Under the pieces are notes generated by a model that saw only the letters and a program-made list of their open reading frames with translations, was not told the origin of the DNA and made no database searches. A stretch of DNA of 36,798 bases from a virus. The position numbers and the translations under genes were made by a program. Of the stretch, positions 12,798 through 22,317 are shown piece by piece. Where the stretch lies: positions 1 to 36,798 of IMG/VR virus record IMGVR_UViG_3300042731_002971; one strand, written 5' to 3'. Each line of letters opens with the position of its first letter. Positions within the stretch are counted from its first letter, which is position 1.

Positions 12798-14060
12798 CTA
12801 TTTGGCCACTTCTTCGGCAGTCAATAGAGCGCCGCGGGTTCCCTTGGCCCCCGAGAATCCAATGTGAATGCCCTTATCCCCAAGCCTGTGCCGCGACTCT
12901 CTCAACAGCGCCGCTAGCTGCTTCGCCTGCAAATCCGTGAGTGGTTTCGTTGCCCGCTTTCTGAGCAGCTTGTTGATAGCAAACTCGATATTCTTCTGGT
13001 TCATGTCCTCAATGTGAACATTGGTCTTTTTCGACTCTGAGTAATACTGGACATTGTGTCGAACATTCTCGCCGCCAGGGGTCTTGCCGCGAGGCGAAAC
13101 CCGCGCCGATTGCGGCACGTTCTTGGCCGGGATGTTGTCGCCTTCCTTGATGACCTGCTCGGTGAGCTTTCTGGCTTCCTTGTCCGGCTTCCCGCCCTTG
13201 ACTACCTTGAGATCGGGCTTCTTGGACGTGACCTTGCTGACCCTGGCGGGCTTGGCGGTCCTTGCCTTGGCGGCTCCCTTGGTGACTCGCGGGCCGACCG
13301 CCTCGGCTGCCGGAGCCTGCGGCCTAACGACCCTAGATGCCGCCTTCCCGGCCGCTCTCTTGCCCGCCGCTTTGCCTGCACCCTTAGTGAGGCCACCAAG
13401 CAAACCCGATTCCTTCAGCGCCTCAAACCAGCGGTATGGTGGTATCTCTCGTGCTAGGAACTTGCCGCCAGCCTTGGCTATTTGATCCTTGGCGAGTTGC
13501 CTTGCCCCTCTAGCAGCAATCATCTTTCCCGCGGCCTGCTTTACGAGTCCGGCACCGCCTCCAAGAAGTAACGATTCCGCAACGTCTACATTCCTGGCGG
13601 TCTGGCTAGCAGGATCTTCCATGAAGAATTGGCTAGCCAGGCCGGGTTCTGGCTCTAGCCCCCTGCCCATCAACAAGCGCTGTTCTAGGGCCTTCCCGCC
13701 CGCCGTCAGCAACGGAGTAGCAACCGGAGCCGCAGGGCCAGTCATTAGGCCTAGCCCTGCCCCAACAAACGGGAGAAGCCCCAGTTGCCTTCTGGCCGCA
13801 ACGGCAGACTTTCCTGTGGCTGGTTCTCTGAACATCTTTTGGCCTTCTGGGGACTGTAGAAAGGCCATTCTCTCTTCTGGAGGGATTTGGGCAAGGCGTC
13901 CTCTGGCGGCAATATCGGTTGCCGAGGCGCGCTCCGCCGCCCCCATGCCACGAATCGGGGCGTTGGTCAGCTCAATATCTGGATTCTTGCTGGCAAACTG
14001 GCGGATTTCCTCGTCAGAGTAACCCTCTGACCTGGCCTTTTTGTAGTCTAGTTTCGCCAT
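12798..14060 (-). CDS. Internal-virion/ejection-like protein, 420 aa
   Basis: Start ATG 14060 after GGAGAAGTG. An N-terminal YSDEEIRQFASKNPD segment is typical of ejection proteins that begin with a helical GYSDxEI motif. A Gly/Ala/Pro-rich hydrophobic section (about 95-125), a very basic Ala/Lys region (about 245-330) and a charged C-terminal domain with RESRHRLGDKGIHIGF follow. Order after two other internal proteins matches the podovirus ejectosome cluster. Basic region probably contacts DNA. Confidence 0.65.
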   Translation of the reverse strand: MAKLDYKKARSEGYSDEEIRQFASKNPDIELTNAPIRGMGAAERASATDIAARGRLAQIPPEERMAFLQSPEGQKMFREPATGKSAVAARRQLGLLPFVGAGLGLMTGPAAPVATPLLTAGGKALEQRLLMGRGLEPEPGLASQFFMEDPASQTARNVDVAESLLLGGGAGLVKQAAGKMIAARGARQLAKDQIAKAGGKFLAREIPPYRWFEALKESGLLGGLTKGAGKAAGKRAAGKAASRVVRPQAPAAEAVGPRVTKGAAKARTAKPARVSKVTSKKPDLKVVKGGKPDKEARKLTEQVIKEGDNIPAKNVPQSARVSPRGKTPGGENVRHNVQYYSESKKTNVHIEDMNQKNIEFAINKLLRKRATKPLTDLQAKQLAALLRESRHRLGDKGIHIGFSGAKGTRGALLTAEEVAK

Positions 14061-14061
14061 G

Positions 14062-15321
14062 TCACTTCTCCACCAGTTCCATGAGGGTTTTCTTCTTGTT
14101 GCCCCCTCCGCCACGGCTCTCCGAGCTTCCAATAGCGCGGATGTCTCTTTTGATTATCTTGATCTGGTCCCTATACGAATCCATCCGGTTTTGAGCGTCT
14201 TTCTCAAGAACATCAAGCGACCTCAAAATCTGCCTAACTGTTGAGTTTGGATCAAGAATGACCTTGGTTTCCTCCCTTGCCGAGTCGCTGATGACGCCGG
14301 TCGCAGTGGGGCTATTGAGAAGCCGCGTATACTCTGGGACAACCACCTGCAAGGCGGTCCTAAACTCCTGAATGTCTGGGTCTCCAGTTTGGCGAAGAAC
14401 TTCCCTAACCGGGGCATTAAGCCACTGCTGGCCAGTGTCAACAGCCCGCTTAAGCGAACTCTTCAGAATTCCGGAGTTCTTTTCCACTGTCTTGGCAAAG
14501 GCCTCTGCGCTGTTATTGATTCTCTGAAGAACCTTCAAGGCCTCTCTGTTGCTCTCAAAATCAGCCTTGTTGCTGGCAATGTCTAAATCCGGGCCGTAGA
14601 TTTCAGCCGCCCTATTGATAAGACCAACCCTGGCCTTCTGCGCTTTTTTCCCTCTCCCCATCGGTGGAAGCTGACCCGTTACCCCAAACATCTTTGCGGC
14701 AATATCCCGACCTCCTGGAGTAAGCCCCCCAAGCCCACCGCCCTGTTCTTCCATTAGGTCGAGCTGTGCCTGCTTGAACACCTCCGGAGAGACCCTCCTG
14801 CCGTTAGGAAGACCTTTTAGGCTTGGGTATTGGGCCTTCAATACGTCATCAACAACAGGACTCGTTCGATTGAGTTCTTCTTGCTTTTCCTGCTGCTTGA
14901 TCCGCTGTTCCGCCGCCCCCTTCTGAAGACCAAAGGCCCTCTCTCCAAGAGTCTTCTTGAACTCCCTGGTTGCCTCTAGGTTGGCCTCGGCTGCGGCCTT
15001 GGCCCGGGCCTGCGCCTGCTTCTCGAATTCCTCGCGCTTCTCCGCAATCCCCCTGCCTTGAGAGGCGAGCCCGCGGGCCGCGCCAAAGGCAAGCCCGGAC
15101 AGGAACCCGCGCGGTGCCGGAAGCTGGCCAAGGCTCTGTCCGAACTGCTCCAGAAACGGGCTCCCGCCCTGGAACTGCTCGACATCGGTGCTCTGGAGTT
15201 TGGGCGGCTCGAGCCCAAGGAGCCTGGCCAGGCGTTCCTGGTCTGCGGTCGCCGGATCAACCTGGCCGCGCGCCAGGTCTTCTAGCGTGAAATTCTGAGG
15301 TCCAAATCCGTTAGCCGCCAT
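14062..15321 (-). CDS. Internal-virion/ejection-like protein, 419 aa
   Basis: ATG 15321 overlaps the upstream gene by 11 bases. A short N-terminal region (NFTLEDLARGQVDPA) precedes a hydrophobic Ala/Gly segment. Next is a long coiled coil (about 95-165, EKREEFEKQAQARAKAAAE) and a helical C-terminal half ending GGGGNKKKTLMELVEK. Composition and location resemble long helical ejection proteins. Which T7/P22 equivalent it matches cannot be told from sequence alone. Confidence 0.65.
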   Translation of the reverse strand: MAANGFGPQNFTLEDLARGQVDPATADQERLARLLGLEPPKLQSTDVEQFQGGSPFLEQFGQSLGQLPAPRGFLSGLAFGAARGLASQGRGIAEKREEFEKQAQARAKAAAEANLEATREFKKTLGERAFGLQKGAAEQRIKQQEKQEELNRTSPVVDDVLKAQYPSLKGLPNGRRVSPEVFKQAQLDLMEEQGGGLGGLTPGGRDIAAKMFGVTGQLPPMGRGKKAQKARVGLINRAAEIYGPDLDIASNKADFESNREALKVLQRINNSAEAFAKTVEKNSGILKSSLKRAVDTGQQWLNAPVREVLRQTGDPDIQEFRTALQVVVPEYTRLLNSPTATGVISDSAREETKVILDPNSTVRQILRSLDVLEKDAQNRMDSYRDQIKIIKRDIRAIGSSESRGGGGNKKKTLMELVEK

Positions 15322-15847
15322 ATGAACCACCCAGTTTTCTTCCAAGCCCCTGACCGGCGGCCGTGCCAAGCGGCCCTAGGAATGATCCAAGCCCGGCACC
15401 AGCGATTGATCCGAGTCCGCCAAGAACTCCTTTGCGGGCCTCTTCCTCTCGCATCTTCCTATCCAGCTCCCTCTGCTGCGCCTCGAACTCGAATCCGCGC
15501 TCCTGACTCAGGAGACGGCGCAGGAAGTCCTGGGAGCCCAGTAGCTGGTTCTCTGCGGCCTGGTTGAGGAAGTCCGCCCTTTGCCCCGTAGCGGCCCTGT
15601 CAACGTCCACAAAGGCCTGTCTCTGCGCCTGGGAGCCCAGACCCGCAAGGCGGCCCAAAACCTCGCCAGAGCGCCTGCGATTGCGTGCCGTGCGAAGTGC
15701 CCGGCGGCGCAGGGCCGCTCGGAGTTGGTCCGAACCAAGAGGGTTGAACATCCCAGCCCTGAACCCCGCACCGAGGATTCCAGAGGTACGGCCTGCCAGC
15801 GTCGGGGCTTCACCAGTCAGGTTGAAGTTTTGATTTCCATTGGCCAT
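15311..15847 (-). CDS. Small internal-virion-like protein, 178 aa
   Basis: Arg/Ala/Gln-rich helical protein (LRRRALRTARNRRRSGEVLG; FLRRLLSQERGFEFEAQQRE) with a C-terminal glycine-zipper stretch (LGSIAGAGLGSFLGPLG) that could insert in membrane. It is directly downstream of the nozzle-like gene, the place of the smallest ejection protein in short-tailed phages. AGGTGGTGAT precedes the ATG. Confidence 0.62.
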   Translation of the reverse strand: MANGNQNFNLTGEAPTLAGRTSGILGAGFRAGMFNPLGSDQLRAALRRRALRTARNRRRSGEVLGRLAGLGSQAQRQAFVDVDRAATGQRADFLNQAAENQLLGSQDFLRRLLSQERGFEFEAQQRELDRKMREEEARKGVLGGLGSIAGAGLGSFLGPLGTAAGQGLGRKLGGSYGG

Positions 15848-15855
15848 ATCACCAC

Positions 15856-18800
15856 CTACTTGTAGGTAAACACGATGGGCTTAAACCTCAGCTCCATCCC
15901 TCGAATCTCGGAAGAAGTCCCGGCCGTTTGCAACCATTCCAGGTAGCACGCAGCGGTCGGGGTTCTGGCCGGTAACGTCAGCATCTTCTCGTCCCTAATC
16001 ACGATCAGCGTGTCTGATTGAGTGGGGGTAAGCGTATAAGAATCGTCCGAATAAGACCGGTGGAATTTGAGCGAAACCGTCGTGCTGGTCGATTTGGTCG
16101 CGTGCTCGATTGTGACCTCCTGGCATGACATCTTCTCGCGCCCGATCTTGATCCACGGACAGCGGATACCGGAGTTCATTTCATCGGTATTGTCGGTCGT
16201 CGAGGAGGTCTCGATCTCCTCGATTCTGCCACCGTCTGTGCTCACTCCGTTGGTCTCGTCCCACCCGTACAAGTGGACTCCATCATTCCTGCGCCCCTCG
16301 GTCATGCAGGTAAGCGTGCGGTTCAATTCGGTGGACCACCCCCAAGGCTCTCCTTGCGAATTGACCAGCATTCTTAAACCGGAACCTTGGCCAGAAGAGT
16401 AGTCGTAGACCACCTGCCTATCGGGCTCCGTGACGCTGTTGGAGTTCCTGTAATTGACCCAGATTGCACTCTTGAGGATCTGTGCAGACAGGTAGGCGGT
16501 GTCGTTGTCAATCGCCGCCGCCGCAACACACAGCGGGCCCTCATAGTCGAAGTCTCCGGTGTTGGTCGCGTGGTCGTAAATGGCGGTGGAAATCAGCATC
16601 TCGTTGTAGAGATCGCAGGCGACCATCCCCTCGGGAGAGAAGAAGTGGACGAACCGAGAGCCCGCCCCAATCGAGTTCCACGCCACGCAACCTCGGGCCT
16701 CGTTCATAATGAATAGCCGCATGTCACTATCGAGCCCGGTTCCCGAGTCTCGGGTGTTCCGAATCGCGCAGTTTTTCTTGGAGAACGGGACCACAAAGCC
16801 GTTGTCCACCGCAGCCCCGCCCATCGAGATTCCGGCATCCAGCGGGGGCACGTGCTTGTTGTCGATCTTCCCAGAGAACAGGTTGGGAGCCGACTTGTTG
16901 GCCCCCGGAGAGGCAACCGTAGTCCAGATCGCGTTCTTCTCGATTGGCTGAGTGTCCAGGTAGGTCTTGTTGAAGTAGAGGAACCCCGGCAGCGAGTTGG
17001 AAATCACGCGCTGGTAGCCAATGCTCGAGCCAGTCGGATCATCTCCGAGATCGAAGTAGAAGGTCGTGTCTTCGGTCGTATCTGAATCTGCGGCGGAAGA
17101 AAGCGTCAACTCCGTATCACTAACAATCGCAACAACATACTGACCGGAAGTGCAGCCAGTTGCGCTATTAACCCGCGCCCCAACTGCAACTTTTGAAAGA
17201 CCGCCCGAGGAGTTGGTTAGGGCGGTGCTATTGGTTACACAGCTAGCGATGGTGCGGTAATTAGGAAGCAGCGCGGTGTTTGGGTTCGCCTCTGGATTGG
17301 CCCCAGGGGCCACCTGCGCGCGCCACTGTGCCCCGTCCACCGAGAACGACGTGTCGTTGATGATGTCCACCACCGCTTGCAGCGTGGGGGTAGATCCGTC
17401 CCCTAAGGGGTCGTCAATGTCAATGGTCTTCTTAGCGGTGAAGGCCGCCCCGGTTCCTTGGCCGAGCACGAGCTGGTTGGACGATCCGCCGTCTTGGATC
17501 TCGAGCCTGAAGTATGAACCGGAAGAGTCGTAAAGTGCCGAGGTATCGTCAGATGAGTTTAGGTCATAGTCGGCAGACCTACCCACTGGAGCCAGGATGA
17601 TGGCAACCGGGTTCAGCCCACCGTAGCTATGACCGATCCGCATGTCCCCGCCGAAGATGTAGCGGGCCCTGGGCGGCATGATGAGGTCATCGCGGATCAA
17701 CAGGCGGTCAGCGTCTAGACCGAGGGAATCATCGTCGGCAAAGAAATCATCGTAAGTCGTTGTGGTGTTGTCTTTAATCTCCCACACGACTCTTAGGTCA
17801 TGCGAGTTAAGTTGTAGGTCGTCGTCCACCGTCGAGTCAATCTTGGGTGTTCTGAGCAGGATTCTGCTCTTGGTTCCCTTGGGGCCAATCGGGATATTGG
17901 ACCACACTACCTTGTCATAAGAGACGTTGGGAGTGTCCTTGTTGACCGTGAAAATGTTGTAGCCTTCGGTCAGCGTAGTATTCGGGGATCTCGGGATGCA
18001 CGGTGCCCAGATTGAGTCATCCTCGAAGCGGTAGGCCACCGAATAGAAGAACCTGTCCCGGCCCTTCCATCCACCGATTGTCGGCTCTGTCTTGCTCACT
18101 ACATCGACATAAAACCACTTGACTCTGGGATTTACCGCCACAGATCCAGGAGTGCCGATGTCAAACCGCACCCAAACGTCTGTCCAGTCTGATACCGTAT
18201 CCACCTGGTCATCGGTCATCTTGAGTCTTTGGGTGTTCCCGTCCTCCCATTCCAGGGTGAACTGGGCCTTGACCGTTCCAGCTCCGAGTGAATCCCCCTG
18301 GTATAGGGCCACCTCCACGTCCTGCGTTCCAGCAAGCCCAACAAGGGTCCAGTTGATCGTTGGGACGAGGTAGACATCGTGGTTCGTAGAGGAAATGGTG
18401 AATCCTGGATCACTGAGGCCAATCGAGCAATGGTCGGTACCAGACGCAATAATGTCATCGGAATTGTCGAACGTCGTCTCGTCAAGGGCGGTATACAGGT
18501 CGTTTCCGCTCGCCACTCCATCCTGATAGGCCAGCCAGTCACCAAGCGTGTTCGAGTCTACATCCGGCCTAAGGACGTTGGAGCTTCCCGAGTCAGACGA
18601 CTTGCCTCGCGTCAGCGTTCCGGCGTGAAGCGGCGGCAGCGGGCCCGAGGGAATGAGGCGGCCCTTTGTTGCGGTGGAATCGGAAATAGTCAGGGCAAAG
18701 TAAGATATCTGCACGGTAGAAACGGCAGACGTAGTAAAGTTCACCTTGATGCTGTTAGCCCCGTATCCGATGATGCTCTGCGCCTCAGACGTTGAAAGAG

Positions 18801-19842
18801 TTGTGGAGCTTTCAGTGAACGAACTCTGGCCCGCAGGAATGTTGCTAATCGTAATGGTCTTGATAACCGACGAGTCTGAAACGTTTACGAGCTGACAGGT
18901 AAGCGTTGGGGTATTGCTTACGTGAGGGTTCTTGTATCTGAAAATGAAGGTGTGGCCAGTGTCAAACCCAGGATCAGTTCCGCCCTCAAGTCGCATGACA
19001 ACCGGAGCAGAGCCAGAATCTTCCTGAATGTAGTCGCCATCGTCGTATGGTTCTTCGTCAACGTAATTATGCAGGCTTCCACCGCCGGGAGAACCGGCCC
19101 CGGTCCACCCGCCAGCATCGTCGGTAGATGCTGCGTTTAGCGTTTGGCTCGACGTGCTTGGCGCTGACTTGATGCCATTCCACCTCGAAGGCGTGCCGTA
19201 AAGTGACGGGAAATACCACCAATTCCCGACGTTAAGGAACCTGCGAGACCCGCCGAAGAAGAAGCGCCGGTCAAACTCGGTGACACCACGGGTAAGTCCG
19301 CCATCGCCAGAGTCATGCCAGAGTGGGCAGAACTTGTAGGTAGCTTCAGTGTTCAGTGAGGGATAGGTCGTCGAATCGTATTCGCTGCCAACCGTATAGT
19401 TGGAGTCGTTGACCTGATCTCGGACGTAGAAGTTTGAATAACGCCCGTCATCCAGCTTGCCGCTCTGTATCGCCTCCCGCGTCACCAGGGCCGCCAGTGT
19501 CGGGATGTTGTCCGACACCCAGTCGGACTTGAACTCCTGGAGGCTGCGGCACTTGCCGCTGCCAGCGCCCGATGGGTCTCCGTTCCAGCTCGCCGGTAGG
19601 AGCCCGGTGGAGTCACTAGAGAACTGCACGTCCGTTCCGCCACGACGCTTGAAGTGGCCCGACCGCGGCAGCCACAGGAAATCAGACCCGGAGGTCATGT
19701 ATTCGAACGGCACGCGGTCAGCGGAGATCGAGCGCATCGTGCCTTTCCATCCGTAGCTTCGATCCGGCGTGTGTCCCAGCCGGATCTTCTCCTGCTGGAT
19801 GGCCGATTGGGCCATCTTCACCGCTTGGTCAATCAGGGTCAC
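15856..19842 (-). CDS. Large tail-nozzle-like structural protein, 1328 aa
   Basis: GTG 19842 overlaps the adaptor stop (GTGA). The protein begins with a short helix and then VPFEYMTSGSDFLWLPRSG, HFKRRGG, the style of nozzle N-termini that lay down a rigid strand. The rest is beta-rich with repeated GTDP, DDDS and aromatic motifs, consistent with stacked propeller and jelly-roll domains. The gene is larger than T7 gp12 or P22 gp10, so extra domains are inserted (about 250-420 looks like a carbohydrate-binding sandwich). Position after two adaptor genes and before internal proteins supports the nozzle assignment. Confidence 0.68.
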   Translation of the reverse strand: MTLIDQAVKMAQSAIQQEKIRLGHTPDRSYGWKGTMRSISADRVPFEYMTSGSDFLWLPRSGHFKRRGGTDVQFSSDSTGLLPASWNGDPSGAGSGKCRSLQEFKSDWVSDNIPTLAALVTREAIQSGKLDDGRYSNFYVRDQVNDSNYTVGSEYDSTTYPSLNTEATYKFCPLWHDSGDGGLTRGVTEFDRRFFFGGSRRFLNVGNWWYFPSLYGTPSRWNGIKSAPSTSSQTLNAASTDDAGGWTGAGSPGGGSLHNYVDEEPYDDGDYIQEDSGSAPVVMRLEGGTDPGFDTGHTFIFRYKNPHVSNTPTLTCQLVNVSDSSVIKTITISNIPAGQSSFTESSTTLSTSEAQSIIGYGANSIKVNFTTSAVSTVQISYFALTISDSTATKGRLIPSGPLPPLHAGTLTRGKSSDSGSSNVLRPDVDSNTLGDWLAYQDGVASGNDLYTALDETTFDNSDDIIASGTDHCSIGLSDPGFTISSTNHDVYLVPTINWTLVGLAGTQDVEVALYQGDSLGAGTVKAQFTLEWEDGNTQRLKMTDDQVDTVSDWTDVWVRFDIGTPGSVAVNPRVKWFYVDVVSKTEPTIGGWKGRDRFFYSVAYRFEDDSIWAPCIPRSPNTTLTEGYNIFTVNKDTPNVSYDKVVWSNIPIGPKGTKSRILLRTPKIDSTVDDDLQLNSHDLRVVWEIKDNTTTTYDDFFADDDSLGLDADRLLIRDDLIMPPRARYIFGGDMRIGHSYGGLNPVAIILAPVGRSADYDLNSSDDTSALYDSSGSYFRLEIQDGGSSNQLVLGQGTGAAFTAKKTIDIDDPLGDGSTPTLQAVVDIINDTSFSVDGAQWRAQVAPGANPEANPNTALLPNYRTIASCVTNSTALTNSSGGLSKVAVGARVNSATGCTSGQYVVAIVSDTELTLSSAADSDTTEDTTFYFDLGDDPTGSSIGYQRVISNSLPGFLYFNKTYLDTQPIEKNAIWTTVASPGANKSAPNLFSGKIDNKHVPPLDAGISMGGAAVDNGFVVPFSKKNCAIRNTRDSGTGLDSDMRLFIMNEARGCVAWNSIGAGSRFVHFFSPEGMVACDLYNEMLISTAIYDHATNTGDFDYEGPLCVAAAAIDNDTAYLSAQILKSAIWVNYRNSNSVTEPDRQVVYDYSSGQGSGLRMLVNSQGEPWGWSTELNRTLTCMTEGRRNDGVHLYGWDETNGVSTDGGRIEEIETSSTTDNTDEMNSGIRCPWIKIGREKMSCQEVTIEHATKSTSTTVSLKFHRSYSDDSYTLTPTQSDTLIVIRDEKMLTLPARTPTAACYLEWLQTAGTSSEIRGMELRFKPIVFTYK

Positions 19843-20525
19843 TTATCCTGGTCCCCGCTCATCATTGTCTTGATCTTTCTGTCCAGGGCCTGCCTGGTTC
19901 GCTCCGAGATGTCAGCGGCGATCGACGGGGCAAGCTCTGACCTGCCCACTAGAGGGACGATCTTCAATGCAGCCAAAAGTGCAATGTCACGGGATTCAAT
20001 GTCATTGACGTTTGGGGTTTCCGTCGCGGCAAGAGGGGTAAACTGCGGTGTATAATGGATGCCTACCAGCTTGCTAGATACCGTGGGCCACACGTCGATT
20101 CTGATGGTATTGATGTCTGCGGTAGTGGTCGTCGCAACGTCAGTCAGTGAGTATAGCTTGAGGTTGGAATAGCCGCCGTGCCCGCTGGTCTGGCGAAGGT
20201 ATTGAATGCGCTGATAATCTACCCGATCTAGCACCAAATCATCATCATCAGGAACAGCATCGGTTCCAGTCTGGAATGCGGCAATGATATCCTGAATGGT
20301 AGTCACTTTGGAGGTCGTGAAGCCATTGTCCATATTGGCATCGTCCCACGCATCGGTGTGCTTTAGAGCGGCCAGCCCGCCACCCGAGATGTGCCACACG
20401 TCGGAATATGCCTCATTGACGAAGCGAAGTAGCTCGGCGGTGGAAACAGGGGCGTCCGTGGTTACGTTGATCCCGGCTCTATCCTTCGCCAGCGCGTTGA
20501 TTTCTGTCTCAGTCAGAACGGCCAT
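19839..20525 (-). CDS. Tail adaptor-like protein, 228 aa
   Basis: The N-terminus TETEINALAKDRAGI and STAELLRFVNEAYSDVWHISGG fit the helical bundle of head-tail adaptors. A central beta section follows (IRIDVWPTVSSKLVGIHYTPQ), then a C-terminal helix pair ending in RTRQALDRKIKTMMSGDQDK. Second of two consecutive adaptor-like genes, GTGA-coupled to the nozzle gene. Confidence 0.65.
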   Translation of the reverse strand: MAVLTETEINALAKDRAGINVTTDAPVSTAELLRFVNEAYSDVWHISGGGLAALKHTDAWDDANMDNGFTTSKVTTIQDIIAAFQTGTDAVPDDDDLVLDRVDYQRIQYLRQTSGHGGYSNLKLYSLTDVATTTTADINTIRIDVWPTVSSKLVGIHYTPQFTPLAATETPNVNDIESRDIALLAALKIVPLVGRSELAPSIAADISERTRQALDRKIKTMMSGDQDK

Positions 20526-21266
20526 TTAGGGCACCCACCTTCCGATTCTTCCGGTCTCCTCGATGGCGTGTTTGCGCGCCTCTTCCTGGTAGAGCAGCAC
20601 ATCGGCTCGAGAGCGCAAATCAGACGCGGCAGACTTGTCTAAACGCCTCAAGGCGGCATCGTCATCGGACATCTTGAGCAGCATTGCAGAGGCGGTGTAG
20701 AGCACCAGCGCCTGCGCTCCCATTCGAGAGAACAGCACCTCGACATCATCCATCGTCGAAGTCCCGCCAGAGCCGACGTAATCCCTCAGATCATCGACGG
20801 TCAGAGAGGCCCATAGGTCACAGGCTTCTGCGCTCGCAGCCCCCGGGTAGCATCTGCCTTGTACGGCCTGACTATTGTCCTCCCACAGGGCAAACTGGCG
20901 CGGAACCGCCGTGACCACGGATACGTCTCCATCTCTTAGGGCGTCGATCTCTTCCACTGAGACTTTGTAGAGCATCTGGCCGGTCGATCTCAGCCTGATT
21001 CGAATGTCTCCGTTGTACTCCGCCCCGCCATCGTTACCGGTCCATTCAGTAACGGTTTCAGGTAGCGTAAACGTATCTCCACCTGCGCTTATGGTAAATG
21101 CGGATTCCGTGTAAAGACTTGGGGGCGGAATCCTTGCTGCCAGCTCGATGTAGGCACCCGCAATGTGCTGATCGTACTCGATCTGATCGAAGCTATTGTT
21201 CTTGCCGTCGGTGTCCCGAAGCTCGCTCCGAACCCTGGCTCTAATGCTCGATAGGCTGATGGCCAT
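20526..21266 (-). CDS. Head-tail adaptor-like protein, 246 aa
   Basis: ISLSSIRARVRSELRD, QIEYDQHIAGAYIELAARI is the start expected of phage connector/adaptor proteins: a helix, then an acidic loop. A middle beta domain (GGDTFTLPETVTEW, GDIRIRLRSTGQM) and C-terminal helices with LLYQEEARKHAIEE follow. It stands between a Lys-rich protein and a second adaptor, downstream of the capsid gene as in short-tailed phages. Confidence 0.65.
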   Translation of the reverse strand: MAISLSSIRARVRSELRDTDGKNNSFDQIEYDQHIAGAYIELAARIPPPSLYTESAFTISAGGDTFTLPETVTEWTGNDGGAEYNGDIRIRLRSTGQMLYKVSVEEIDALRDGDVSVVTAVPRQFALWEDNSQAVQGRCYPGAASAEACDLWASLTVDDLRDYVGSGGTSTMDDVEVLFSRMGAQALVLYTASAMLLKMSDDDAALRRLDKSAASDLRSRADVLLYQEEARKHAIEETGRIGRWVP

Positions 21267-21269
21267 TTA

Positions 21270-21800
21270 CTAGCCTTTCTTCTTCTTGCTCCGCCTCATT
21301 TGTGCTTTTGCTTCTCGTTTGGAGGTCATTCCAGCCGGTTTCTTGGTCGTCGGCTTGCGCTTGAGTGTTCCAGCGGCCTTTTCCAACTCTTTGCGGGTCA
21401 TTCCAGGGCCGCCAGATAGGCGCCTTCCAGCAAACCTCGCAGCAGCACCAGCAATTTTTGGCAGCGTCCCCGCCGCCTTCTTCGCCTTCTGGAGGCGGGC
21501 TAGGGCTTTGGAGGAGGCCGAGCCCACCTTTCCTTCCAAAGGTTTCATATATCTACTAGTCGTACTTATAGATTTTCTTGCAAGTCCCTTTTGGAAATCA
21601 GACTTTGCGCCCCTAATGAAGTCAGCAGACCTCTTGGCAGACTTTCCTTTAGCAGATTCGGCGGCTCGCTTGGCCGTTTCGGCCGACGTAGTAGCCTGTT
21701 TGGGTCTAAACTTCCTAGTGGCCTGTTTTGACGATTTGGCTTGTTCATGCCTTCTTTTTGCCCGATCTTCAGTTCTTGCTTGCTGTTTAGTCCTAGCCAC
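21270..21800 (-). CDS. Lys/Ala-rich histone-like protein, 176 aa
   Basis: GTG 21800 overlaps the upstream gene by eight bases. The chain is dominated by Lys, Ala, Ser and Arg (RTKQQARTEDRAKRRHEQAK; AETAKRAAESAKGKSAKRSA), ending RRSKKKKG. Composition is like histone H1 or bacterial Hc1-type proteins. In this operon it might be packaged with DNA. Two other strongly basic proteins lie at the far end of the minus block. Tandem TAG-TAA stops end the gene. Confidence 0.65.
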   Translation of the reverse strand: MARTKQQARTEDRAKRRHEQAKSSKQATRKFRPKQATTSAETAKRAAESAKGKSAKRSADFIRGAKSDFQKGLARKSISTTSRYMKPLEGKVGSASSKALARLQKAKKAAGTLPKIAGAAARFAGRRLSGGPGMTRKELEKAAGTLKRKPTTKKPAGMTSKREAKAQMRRSKKKKG

Positions 21801-22317
21801 GACTCCACTCCATCCCGTTGTAGACCCACGGATTCCCATCTGGGTCGTGCTGCACTTGGTCTGTGGGGGCTTCCCTGCCCATCACTCCCGCTTCCAGCCG
21901 TCCTGTTGGCTCCCACCCGTTCCCGTTTCGCCGAAACAGCATCCCATTAACCCCGCTTTCAACCGGCACCCCTCCAGCCCTCCAAACATGGCTCCAACCG
22001 TTCTTGCGGGCTGTTAGATCGGCCTTGGCGGGGTCAATGAGGCGGATTTCACCGTTCTGGTCCCGCAGCTTATCCTTAGGCTTCACGGGACGCCGCGCCA
22101 TCCGCTCGACTTCGGCCCTCTGCCAGGGCTTTAGGGCCTCTCCAACCTCTTGCGCTTCCTTGGTTTTCTTGCCGTTCTCGTTGGGTGTGAAGCTGTACGA
22201 CCACTCGTAAGAGCCGTCAGGGCGATAGGTGCGCTTGTAGCCCTTTTTGCCCTTGAAATCTGACTCCGTAGGCTTGAGTTTGTTGTTCTTCTCGATGCCT
22301 TTTGGATCGAATGTCAA
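21793..22317 (-). CDS. Hypothetical virion-operon protein, 174 aa
   Basis: ATGA overlap with the AT-hook protein. Charged N-terminal half with a Tyr/Trp strand (YKRTYRPDGSYEWSYSF), then basic helices and a C-terminal beta part ending GNPWVYNGMEWSRG, a pattern (DxxGNPWxYNGxxW) seen in small repeat-like surface domains. No assignment. It sits between capsid-linked genes. Confidence 0.55.
   Translation of the reverse strand: MTFDPKGIEKNNKLKPTESDFKGKKGYKRTYRPDGSYEWSYSFTPNENGKKTKEAQEVGEALKPWQRAEVERMARRPVKPKDKLRDQNGEIRLIDPAKADLTARKNGWSHVWRAGGVPVESGVNGMLFRRNGNGWEPTGRLEAGVMGREAPTDQVQHDPDGNPWVYNGMEWSRG

Noticed and set aside
21286-22017. 243-codon plus-strand frame rich in hydrophobic residues
   Set aside because: It is the complement of a Lys-rich gene, which yields Leu/Phe codons on the other strand.
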